Below are positions 46,217 through 53,220 of a stretch of 53,220 nt of DNA, piece after piece. The stretch is taken from the NCBI GenBank assembly GCA_002796835.1, contig LUGL01000073.1, forward strand, positions 1 to 53,220, given 5' to 3'. This DNA comes from Elainella saxicola E1 (GTDB lineage: Bacteria > Cyanobacteriota > Cyanobacteriia > Elainellales > Elainellaceae). The notes beneath the pieces were generated by a model. It had not been told where the DNA came from, made no database searches, and saw only the letters and a program-made list of their open reading frames with translations. Every line of letters begins with the position of its first letter. The stretch's first letter is position 1. Position numbers and translations under genes: made by a program.

Positions 46217-48037
46217 GTGATGCCCGCAATGAGTTTTCTCAAATATCTTGCCGCTCGATTGGTTTCTAAGAAACGGAAATTAAATCAAACAGAATTTCTG
46301 GTGGGGTGGACATCTTGTCCGCCCGGACCGTTCAAGCAACCAATACTAAATTATTTAATCCACAACTCTAAGCGAAATCAAGCTAGAACTCTACGAGTCA
46401 TCCTTCTTATCTATTCAAAATTCTTCAGAAATGTAAATTTAGTCAATCGCCGCATTCGTTTTTTATTGTTAACGATCCTCACACTCCTGCTAATCGCGCT
46501 ACCCAGCCAAGCTGCTGATCGCATTTACTTGAGCTATGGCCTGTTGGGCCGATCGATCCCACTTGAACAACTCGAAACCTTTGCTGAAACGGGTAAATCA
46601 GCAGGAACATTACGGTCTATTTTGCAGCGCTTCAGTGCAGACCAGCAGACAGAAATTCAGAAGCTATTGCAAACACAGTATGCTGTTGATCCGGTCATGT
46701 TCGATCGATTTGCCTATACCAGCTCTGGCGAAAAACTGCTGCAAGAAGTGGGTCAAATTATCCAGTCGGAAGCCCGCCAAAATGGGTTTAAAGGGATTCG
46801 ATCGGCGGTGACATTGGCAGCGGATGATCCGGGTGGACTAAGTATTCTGGGCTTTCTGCAGAAATTCCCGACCGATATGCGTATTGATCTGCGACGTGTT
46901 CTCAATTTAGTACAGCGTATATCCACTATTTTAAAGGATACCAAAACGATCGTTGCCGACTTAAATCAACAAACAGCAGCGATCGCAGCCCAGGAACCTC
47001 ACATTGATTTCAATCAGCTTTCCGATCCTCGACAGGCTGGACTGGTAGCTTACCAAAAACGAGTGATTGATCTATATGATGCCAAACGCGATCGACGGTT
47101 CGCGGCAGATCTCTACTTACCCCAAACTTCAGAGGCCCCGATTCCTCTGATTGTCGGTTCGAATGGCCTTGGTGCAGGACGCGACCGATTTGATGAAATT
47201 GCCCCCCATTTGGTCTCGCATGGATTTGCCGTCGCTGTCCCTGATCATCCTGGTAGCGATCGCCAATACCTGCGGGACTTTTATGCGGGCCTGCATCGAG
47301 AAAATTTTGAAGCGACTGAATATATTGAACGTCCACGAGATATTCAATTCCTCCTGGATGAACTAGAGCGGCGCAATCCGACCGAATTTGGCGATCGGCT
47401 CAACACCCGTCAGGTCGGCATCTTTGGCTATTCCTTTGGGGGGAGCACGGCGCTTTCACTGGCTGGGGCCACCATTGATTTTGATCAGTTGGAAACAGAC
47501 TGTCAGACCCAGATGGGACTGGTGAATATCTCATTGCTTTATCAATGCCGAGCCCTAGAGTTACCGCGTGATCCTGTTAATTTAAAGGACGATCGAATTA
47601 AAGCTGCTTATCTGTTTGTTCCGTTTAGCAAAAGTTTGTTTGGGCAGATGGCCAATGTCGAGATTCCGATTTTTTGGCAAGTGACTGATTTGGATATTTT
47701 GACCCCCTTAGCGGTTGAGCAAATTCCGGCATTTACAGCACTCCAAGCTTCAAATAAATACTTGGCGGTCACAGAAGGGTTGCCCCATGCCCGCGTTACC
47801 TATGATGCCCTCAGCCGCATTACCCATGACACGACACCCTGGGAACAACTGAAATGGATTGGGCAAGATTACCAGAATGCTCTCAGCCTCGCATTTTTCC
47901 AGGTTTACGTGGCGCAATCCGCAGCGTATCGATCCTATCTACGATCGGCCTATGCCTTAGCGATCGGTCAAGCGCCCTATCGGTTGAGTTTAATTTCGTC
48001 ATTCTCGCTACAAAACCAATCTGACCCTGACACTTAA
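46217..48037 (+). CDS. DUF1400-alpha/beta hydrolase (exported lipase-like)
   Basis: 606 residues in the open frame. A signal or membrane segment (about 80-100, RRIRFLLLTILTLLLIALPSQAA) is followed by a DUF1400 region (about 100-230) and an alpha/beta hydrolase domain with nucleophile Ser406 in GYSFGGS, plus GSNGLGAGRD (oxyanion region), PDHPGSD and a late LPHARVTYD. The start is uncertain: the first 75 residues precede the signal peptide and span a hairpin repeat typical of intergenic DNA (46304-46324), so translation may begin further in, but no good internal start with a Shine-Dalgarno is visible. The protein is likely periplasmic. Confidence 0.82.
   Translation: MMPAMSFLKYLAARLVSKKRKLNQTEFLVGWTSCPPGPFKQPILNYLIHNSKRNQARTLRVILLIYSKFFRNVNLVNRRIRFLLLTILTLLLIALPSQAADRIYLSYGLLGRSIPLEQLETFAETGKSAGTLRSILQRFSADQQTEIQKLLQTQYAVDPVMFDRFAYTSSGEKLLQEVGQIIQSEARQNGFKGIRSAVTLAADDPGGLSILGFLQKFPTDMRIDLRRVLNLVQRISTILKDTKTIVADLNQQTAAIAAQEPHIDFNQLSDPRQAGLVAYQKRVIDLYDAKRDRRFAADLYLPQTSEAPIPLIVGSNGLGAGRDRFDEIAPHLVSHGFAVAVPDHPGSDRQYLRDFYAGLHRENFEATEYIERPRDIQFLLDELERRNPTEFGDRLNTRQVGIFGYSFGGSTALSLAGATIDFDQLETDCQTQMGLVNISLLYQCRALELPRDPVNLKDDRIKAAYLFVPFSKSLFGQMANVEIPIFWQVTDLDILTPLAVEQIPAFTALQASNKYLAVTEGLPHARVTYDALSRITHDTTPWEQLKWIGQDYQNALSLAFFQVYVAQSAAYRSYLRSAYALAIGQAPYRLSLISSFSLQNQSDPDT
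46304..46324. repeat. Hairpin repeat GGGTGGAC-ATCTT-GTCCGCCC inside predicted N-terminus
   Basis: An 8-bp stem (one G-T pair) with loop ATCTT. This resembles the short interspersed G-rich hairpin sequences seen between cyanobacterial genes (encoding GWTSCPP when read through). Its place within the hydrolase frame argues that the true start is downstream or that the repeat has been absorbed into coding sequence. Confidence 0.6.
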
Positions 48038-48137
48038 GGTAGAGTTATCACTCATCAAATTAGTTTATATCTTTTGGCTCTACGCATTCCCATAAATTAT
48101 CAGTAGACTGCTAGTAGAAGCTTATGAACAGACCATT

Positions 48138-48443
48138 ATGTTTCACATCCAACCCAATATCACAAGCTACATTCCTCGTCGATCGTTCACTCTGCTGAAA
48201 TCTCTCCGCCAACGGTTGAACCAAATCGAAATTCGCGACGCAAAACTGGCTCACATGCTTTGTCGAGTCATACCGGTTCAATGTCCATTCGAGCGGAATA
48301 TCTATTTCTTCGGTCGTAAGATCGCTCATATTCCTCCCCTCTGCAAACTCAATCCCTTCTATGAAGAACTGGTAGGACTCAGATTTCGAGCGCTCTCCTA
48401 TTTGGCGGATGAATGTCAGGAAGATGTTCGCTGCTATTGTTAA
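48138..48443 (+). CDS. Mo-dependent nitrogenase C-terminal-like protein
   Basis: 101 residues. The C-terminal two thirds read AHMLCRVIPVQCPFERNIYF, then HIPPLCKLNPFYEELVGLRF and RALSYLADECQ, a conserved Cys-rich block I associate with the cyanobacterial 'Mo-dependent nitrogenase, C-terminal' family. Such proteins occur widely in cyanobacteria that do not fix nitrogen as well as those that do; no nif genes are in this window. Function is unknown; Cys pattern suggests a metal site. It ends with a 4-base tail-to-tail overlap with the GT-C-like gene. Confidence 0.8.
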   Translation: MFHIQPNITSYIPRRSFTLLKSLRQRLNQIEIRDAKLAHMLCRVIPVQCPFERNIYFFGRKIAHIPPLCKLNPFYEELVGLRFRALSYLADECQEDVRCYC

Positions 48444-50167
48444 TTTTCGGCCTGTTGTTTGATACAGGCTGCATCAATTAAAGAAAGTGATTCGGTTGAT
48501 GTAACTGTAGATGCAACCGTACAGTTTCGTATCCAATGCGCGATAATTGGTAATTCATTGATCGATAACCGATGAATAATCTCCTCGACTTCTGCTCGAA
48601 AGGAACTGTGAACCAGCCAATCCTGCTGGAGGTAATCCGGCTGCATAAAATCCTGCTCGATTAGCAAGAAATCGATGCGATATCGATCGATCAGCTGAAT
48701 AAGTTTAGTAGATTCTGTGCTGTAGAGTCCGTGCAGTAGCTCGATCACTCTGGGTTGAAAGCTCTGATAATAGCTGGGGTGATGGGGTAGGGCAAACTCT
48801 CGGCCTACCAGAGTGGATCGGTTTGCAAACGCAGGAATGTTATTTGCTTCAGGCGCGATCGACGCGATCCGTACCTGTTCCGGCTGCTTTAAAAGATACT
48901 GATAAATGGCAGGGGCTTCTCCAACAACCCAGCCTTGAAATTGGTAGAACAGGGGCGGTATGGCAGGGACAATCATCACGATCAGAATCAAACCCACAAT
49001 CGCGCCAATTCGTCCTTTCTCGCGGTTAGAAAACTGCTGTTTTTGCTGTAGCCACCGCCAACTGGTCTCTAGTAGCGTGGTCAGGACGATCGCTGCTGCA
49101 ATTGGCAAGATGATTCTTAAGGTATGGTACGTATAGCGACTGGGAAAATGGAGTTTAAGCAGCAGCAAATGGGCCAGTCCATACATGACGAGCGAAGCCA
49201 GCAAGACATGGAGCAATTGTTTAACTTCACCGCTAATTCTCTGAATGAGTGGTAGCTGCGATCGCCAGATCCAGGGCAAGCTCAGACCAATCAGACTTAA
49301 CGAAGGAAACCAGGGAATCCGTAAACCGCTGTTGCCGAAAAGCCAGAACTGCCAGAAGCTCACACCAAAATATTCATTGCGTCCTCCCAGCCCATATTCT
49401 GGCATTGCCTTCATTTGCTCAAGCGTGATCGCAGCTCCATACCCCGAGCGATTGACAGCATAGGGTAACAGGACGATGCTGGCGATGAGAATACCAGAAA
49501 TTGCTAGCTGAAGATTGAATCGATGCTTCTGCTGCCGAAAAAGCTGTAGAAACAGAATCAGAATCTGGACAAAAACAAGTTGGGGAAAGAAGAGTCCCTG
49601 TAATCCGATCGTCATGAGACAAGGGAAGAACGATCGACGGATGAGATAATACAAAAAAGCAGTAAAAATCGGATAAATAAAAGCGCGTGGTGTTGCAGAA
49701 GTCAGGCTGTCATCTAACCAGATTTGCTGATTGAAAATTAGAACGGCTAAAACGCCATTGATCGGCACTGGTAACAGTTGTAGACTAATGCCAAACAAAT
49801 AAACTGTGGCAATTAACCCCAAAATTAGAGGCAATATTTTTGCCAGATCGATTGGCGAAATTCCTAAATGAGCAACTAGGCCATAAAGCGTTTTGTAACC
49901 AACTGGAGCAACCGCCTGAAAATAATCTGCGATCGGATCCTTGGGAAAAAGCTGCGGATCCCATAACCGTTCCAGAAACACCACATGCTGCCGCGCATCA
50001 TCCTGCACAATATAAGGCTGGCTCACGCTATGCAGCCAGGTTAAACCGCCGAAATAAAGCGGGATGACTGAACTCAACAGCAGCCAGCCGATCGTGCGTC
50101 GATCTGCAATGGTGATCGGTGGATCGATCGGTTGAAACCAGGAATGCCATCGCCAAAATCGATTCAT
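48440..50167 (-). CDS. Multi-span membrane protein, GT-C glycosyltransferase-like
   Basis: 575 residues. About ten to twelve hydrophobic helices between residues 28 and 410, then a soluble C-terminal domain (about 425-575). An acidic pair in the first periplasmic loop (YIVQDDARQH, about 52-61) matches the place of the catalytic Asp residues of GT-C lipid-linked-sugar transferases. The C-terminal portion (IDFLLIEQDFMQP) is soluble. No specific family recognised, so the substrate is unknown. It is near-convergent with the nitrogenase-C-terminal-like gene and 55 bases downstream of the AAA-like gene on the same strand. Confidence 0.75.
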   Translation of the reverse strand: MNRFWRWHSWFQPIDPPITIADRRTIGWLLLSSVIPLYFGGLTWLHSVSQPYIVQDDARQHVVFLERLWDPQLFPKDPIADYFQAVAPVGYKTLYGLVAHLGISPIDLAKILPLILGLIATVYLFGISLQLLPVPINGVLAVLIFNQQIWLDDSLTSATPRAFIYPIFTAFLYYLIRRSFFPCLMTIGLQGLFFPQLVFVQILILFLQLFRQQKHRFNLQLAISGILIASIVLLPYAVNRSGYGAAITLEQMKAMPEYGLGGRNEYFGVSFWQFWLFGNSGLRIPWFPSLSLIGLSLPWIWRSQLPLIQRISGEVKQLLHVLLASLVMYGLAHLLLLKLHFPSRYTYHTLRIILPIAAAIVLTTLLETSWRWLQQKQQFSNREKGRIGAIVGLILIVMIVPAIPPLFYQFQGWVVGEAPAIYQYLLKQPEQVRIASIAPEANNIPAFANRSTLVGREFALPHHPSYYQSFQPRVIELLHGLYSTESTKLIQLIDRYRIDFLLIEQDFMQPDYLQQDWLVHSSFRAEVEEIIHRLSINELPIIAHWIRNCTVASTVTSTESLSLIDAACIKQQAEN

Positions 50168-50222
50168 TGCTGAGGTCTGTGATTTTCGATACCCCTTGTT
50201 ATGTCTTTAAAGCGGTTTTCTG

Positions 50223-51770
50223 CTAAACAGTCTTCTGCTTCGATCGTCGTTTGGTTGGCTTCACTTCCAGCGGCTGCATCTGAACGGATAATTGCCGTTG
50301 AGTCAGGGCTTGCAGAATATGGTCTAAACTAACTTTTTCGGCATCTCTGGCTGCCGCATAAGCGATCGACTCTTGCACGATCGATCGAATCTCTGCTTCA
50401 TTTAAGGGAAGTTGCTCAGCCAGCTCTTTCCAGTTGATGGTTGTTTCTAGCGGGACTTGTGTGGGAAATGCTTTCTGCCACAATAACCAGCGATCGGTCG
50501 CATCCAGCATCGGAAAATCAAGCTGATGGTTAAACCGAGATTGCCGGATTGCTGCAATGGCCGCAGGTTGGTGAGTGCTGAAGAATGTGGCAGAGGATTT
50601 CTGCTGGCGTTCAGTCCAAAACTTTTGGAGTAAATGCTCAGCAAGCAGTGAGGAACGCTTGAGCCATTGCTCTGCAGATTGTATGAGCAGCAAGGTTGGA
50701 GACAGTTCGTGAATCTCTTTGAGAAGATCAGTATAATCGATCGGATCAATTGCTGCCAGATCGACTTGCCACAACGATGTTTTTAGGGATGTGGCCAATG
50801 CACTTGCGGCCAAAATTTTGCTGAGTTCCGTCATGCCAGTCAGCAGCAGTAAAGATCCAGGTTGGTATAAATCTGAACTGAGCTGCCATTTTTGTTGGGC
50901 TTTTAAATGACCCAGAATTTGCTGTTCTATCCCCGTTAAGGTTTCCACGACAGGTTTTGGCAAAACCAAATCGGACCATTGTTTGGAACTGGCGACACGT
51001 CGCAGAAAAATCAGCGAACTGGTGCGGGCAGCTTTTTTGATCTGGATAGGGGCGGCTGCGCTTGGTTCACTCACAGGGGGGTCTGGACTCACGCAAGTTT
51101 TCAACAGGTCATCGAGCGCTTGGGCAGTTGGTTGATCGGCCAGCAGATAATTGACCAAAGGCTCCGTTAATTTGAGCGGTGCGTTTAACAATGTTTCTTC
51201 CGTACAGGGCAGCAAGCTCAACAAACGATAGCGGGTCAGCCGAGATTTATTGATCAGATAATTGCGCGATGCGCGCCAGTCTTGATCGCTCTTGCATAAC
51301 AGTCGCAGCACCAGATCCAGCGTGGGAAGATCAGTTTGCGGTTTGCTTTCTTCTCCTTGTAAATAGCGATAGAGCTGGGCATAGCGGCGATTGACTTCTG
51401 GGGCAAGGCTCATTAACACCACATTTTTTTCAAACAGGGTCAGGCCCAGACGCTCACGTAATGTGGGTAACGCTAAAACAACGCCGCGCTGATGGGTGGC
51501 TTTAATTTGTACATCCATTTGCTGGTGATGAGTTGTTTTAGTCGCAGGCTCCCGATATTCGTCGTAGGCGATGCTGTCTTCAGACGCAATAATCCCTTTC
51601 CACCAGTGGCTGGTTGCCCGATCGGCCCTGGAGCGAGCCACCCGATCGATTTCTTTCACCTCTTTTTGCTGCTTGGCAACAGCCGCGATTAGCAACCGCT
51701 CTAGCCAATACAGTTCCGTTCGCAAATAAGCCCAGTTGTCCGTAAACCCATTCGACTGCTCTACCGCCAT
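50223..51770 (-). CDS. AAA-like winged-helix protein with degenerate nucleotide-binding motifs
   Basis: 515 residues. The N-terminal half (about 10-210) is helical, with RERLGLTLFEKNVVLMSLAP resembling the N-terminal domain of the AAA ATPases that accompany contractile injection systems. The C-terminal half (about 275-490) aligns in layout with an AAA domain, but the P-loop region reads TGMTELSK (311-318) with no GxxGxGK[T/S], and the Walker B equivalent reads TLLLIQSAE (359-367). ATP hydrolysis is doubtful. The last 20 residues are very basic (PTKRRSKQKTV). No other injection-system genes are in the window. Alternatively a regulatory pseudo-ATPase subunit. Confidence 0.7.
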   Translation of the reverse strand: MAVEQSNGFTDNWAYLRTELYWLERLLIAAVAKQQKEVKEIDRVARSRADRATSHWWKGIIASEDSIAYDEYREPATKTTHHQQMDVQIKATHQRGVVLALPTLRERLGLTLFEKNVVLMSLAPEVNRRYAQLYRYLQGEESKPQTDLPTLDLVLRLLCKSDQDWRASRNYLINKSRLTRYRLLSLLPCTEETLLNAPLKLTEPLVNYLLADQPTAQALDDLLKTCVSPDPPVSEPSAAAPIQIKKAARTSSLIFLRRVASSKQWSDLVLPKPVVETLTGIEQQILGHLKAQQKWQLSSDLYQPGSLLLLTGMTELSKILAASALATSLKTSLWQVDLAAIDPIDYTDLLKEIHELSPTLLLIQSAEQWLKRSSLLAEHLLQKFWTERQQKSSATFFSTHQPAAIAAIRQSRFNHQLDFPMLDATDRWLLWQKAFPTQVPLETTINWKELAEQLPLNEAEIRSIVQESIAYAAARDAEKVSLDHILQALTQRQLSVQMQPLEVKPTKRRSKQKTV

Positions 51771-51856
51771 AGCCGTTCTGGAATTTTGAATGTACCCCTA
51801 TTGTGGCGCTTAAGATGAGCCATTGGACAGATGCGAACAGTGTCTCGTTAAAGATT

Positions 51857-52285
51857 TCATGTTTTGTCTAGCTCTCGCGCAAAGTGATAGCAGGTGATTA
51901 CCATGCGCTGCCGGAAGTAAAAGCGATGGGCGGCAAACCGCTGAACGCCAGAGTCAAGCTCAAAGTTGGTACAGTTTTGCTGTTTGGCGTAATCGATCAG
52001 CCAGGTGACTAGCTGCTCACCATATCCTTGCGATCGCCCTGTGGCATGGGTAACTAAATCATCAACGTAGAGGAACTTACCACGTGACAAACATTCCAAA
52101 ATTCGGAATCCGGCTACGGCCTGAACAGTTCCATCAATGGCTAGAAATAAAAGTTGATAGCCCTGCTGCTGTTGTCGCCGCACCCGATCGACAAATTCCC
52201 TTTCAATCAAATGGGGCCGCAGCTCCTGCATCACGGCAAAGCAGTCTAGAATTTCGGCGTCGGTTTTGGCAAGTTTAGGCTGCAT
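51857..52285 (-). CDS. GNAT-family N-acetyltransferase
   Basis: 142 residues from the ATG at 52285; an upstream in-frame start at 52378 would add 31 unlikely residues ([16 protein letters not shown]). The GNAT core is visible: beta strands LLFLAIDGTVQAVAGFRI, the acetyl-CoA pyrophosphate-binding loop GRSQGYGEQLVTWL (Q/R-x-x-G-x-G/A), and the C-terminal strand NFELDSGVQRFAAHRFYFRQ. Substrate unknown. It diverges from the superoxide dismutase gene with about 150 bases between starts. Confidence 0.87.
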   Translation of the reverse strand: MQPKLAKTDAEILDCFAVMQELRPHLIEREFVDRVRRQQQQGYQLLFLAIDGTVQAVAGFRILECLSRGKFLYVDDLVTHATGRSQGYGEQLVTWLIDYAKQQNCTNFELDSGVQRFAAHRFYFRQRMVITCYHFARELDKT

Positions 52286-52433
52286 CTTTACTTTTCTTGA
52301 TTCGACTTCCCCATTCCACCATGATTTTGGCAACCGCCACGGCAGTAAGATTGAAGATCGAAGAATCAATTGAATCAATTCAATTAAAAATCAATCGCCT
52401 GCTGAATTGTCGTCGCTCCCCCCGCTTCAGCTT

Positions 52434-53183
52434 ATGACTCTCAATCGTCGTCACTTTCTCACCCTGCTAGGTGCTACTACTGGCGCTGCTTCATGCGGTG
52501 TTTTAGGATTTAGCATGCAGTCTTGGGCGATCGGATTATCTCCAGACTCAGTGGCCCAGGGTTCAGAAACCTTCACGCTGCCGCCGTTGCCTTATGACTA
52601 CAATGCGCTGGAGCCTTACATCGATGCTGAGACGATGCAGTTTCATCATGATAAGCACCATGCTGCCTATGTCAAAAATCTGAATGCGGCGATCGATCAG
52701 TATCCAGAACTGAAGGTGATGACGGCAGAGGAATTGCTGCGGCAGATTGCAACGGTGCCGCAAGAGATTCGCCAAACGGTGATCAATAATGGTGGCGGCC
52801 ATGTCAACCACTCCATGTTCTGGGAAATTATGACGCCGAATGGGGGAGGAACACCGCCCGACGGGATTGGTACGGCAATTCGCCAGACCTTTGGCAGCTT
52901 TGAAGACTTCCAAAAAGCGTTTAATGAAGCTGGAGCCAAGCGATTTGGCAGCGGTTGGGCCTGGTTGGTGATGACGCCTGACGGCAAACTTCAGATCACC
53001 AGCACGGCGAATCAAGATAGTCCGTTAATGCAGGGACTCTATCCGATTATGGGCAATGATGTTTGGGAACATGCCTACTATCTCAAATATCGTAATAAGC
53101 GCGATGAGTATCTCAATGCCTGGTGGAATGTGGTGAATTGGGAAACGGTGAATCAGCGCTATGAGCAGGCCATGCGGCAATAG
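52434..53183 (+). CDS. sodA: Exported superoxide dismutase, Mn type
   Basis: 249 residues from the ATG at 52434. A twin-arginine signal is visible ([17 protein letters not shown]), so it is expected to fold with metal in the cytosol and be exported by Tat to the periplasm or thylakoid lumen. The mature enzyme has the four metal ligands in [21 protein letters not shown] and [18 protein letters not shown] and NQDSPL favour Mn over Fe. It converts superoxide to hydrogen peroxide. A TTG nine codons upstream gives a longer frame but adds no recognisable sequence. Diverges from the GNAT gene. Confidence 0.94.
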   Translation: MTLNRRHFLTLLGATTGAASCGVLGFSMQSWAIGLSPDSVAQGSETFTLPPLPYDYNALEPYIDAETMQFHHDKHHAAYVKNLNAAIDQYPELKVMTAEELLRQIATVPQEIRQTVINNGGGHVNHSMFWEIMTPNGGGTPPDGIGTAIRQTFGSFEDFQKAFNEAGAKRFGSGWAWLVMTPDGKLQITSTANQDSPLMQGLYPIMGNDVWEHAYYLKYRNKRDEYLNAWWNVVNWETVNQRYEQAMRQ

Positions 53184-53220
53184 TTTTGTGCTGTAATTTG
53201 GTTTGTTAGAGTAGAATCAA

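Noticed and set aside
48138-48443. Evidence of a nif gene region
   Set aside because: Only the nitrogenase-C-terminal-like family protein is present; that family is common in cyanobacteria without nitrogenase.

Overview
The window looks like chromosomal DNA of a cyanobacterium, probably filamentous. GCGATCGC (HIP1-type) octamers recur, for example at 3517-3524 and 10206-10213. The gene content agrees: a clpR/clpP3-type cluster, a Cph1-type phytochrome hybrid kinase, a Mo-dependent-nitrogenase C-terminal-like protein, a fatty-acyl-AMP ligase, a DUF1400 alpha/beta hydrolase and an exported Mn-type superoxide dismutase. No species call is possible from the sequence alone. I found no rRNA, tRNA, CRISPR or prophage.

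Layout. 1-391 is the 5' part of a transposase-like helix-turn-helix gene cut by the window edge. 965-3747 holds three ClpP-family genes (two with degraded catalytic triads, one intact) followed by a J-domain protein. 4030-8175 runs mostly on the minus strand: a Ser/Thr kinase, a membrane protein and a HerA-type ATPase, with two tandem tiny membrane peptides (34 and 29 aa) on the plus strand. 8676-16703 mixes signalling (two histidine kinases, one a phytochrome) and metabolism (PLP-dependent ammonia-lyase, leuB). 16933-21374 has two RTX-type Ca-binding proteins flanking an HdrB-like CCG-domain protein. 21740-26323 has a small protein, cyclophilin, argJ, hisC and a glycosyltransferase. 27246-29050 is a DUF485/ActP-type acetate symporter pair.

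29239-44170 is the most unusual part. An AraC-type regulator diverges from a BKACE (DUF849) gene; a Rieske ferredoxin-like protein, a DUF2092 exported protein and a glycine-rich repeat protein follow. Then comes a same-strand run: a double carboxymuconolactone-decarboxylase-like protein, a glycyl radical enzyme (Cys468/Glu470 and Gly807 visible), an SDR dehydrogenase, a strongly altered phosphofructokinase-fold protein, the dedicated glycyl-radical activase (radical SAM plus ferredoxin-like Cys clusters), a second SDR and a GH63-like glucosidase. This reads as a complete oxygen-sensitive radical pathway in an oxygenic phototroph, probably acting on a sugar-linked or polyol-type substrate. The substrate is not determined.

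44272-53183 holds a stand-alone FAAL, an alpha/beta hydrolase, the nitrogenase-C-terminal-like protein, a GT-C-like membrane protein, an AAA-like protein with degenerate nucleotide-binding motifs, a GNAT acetyltransferase and a Tat-exported superoxide dismutase.
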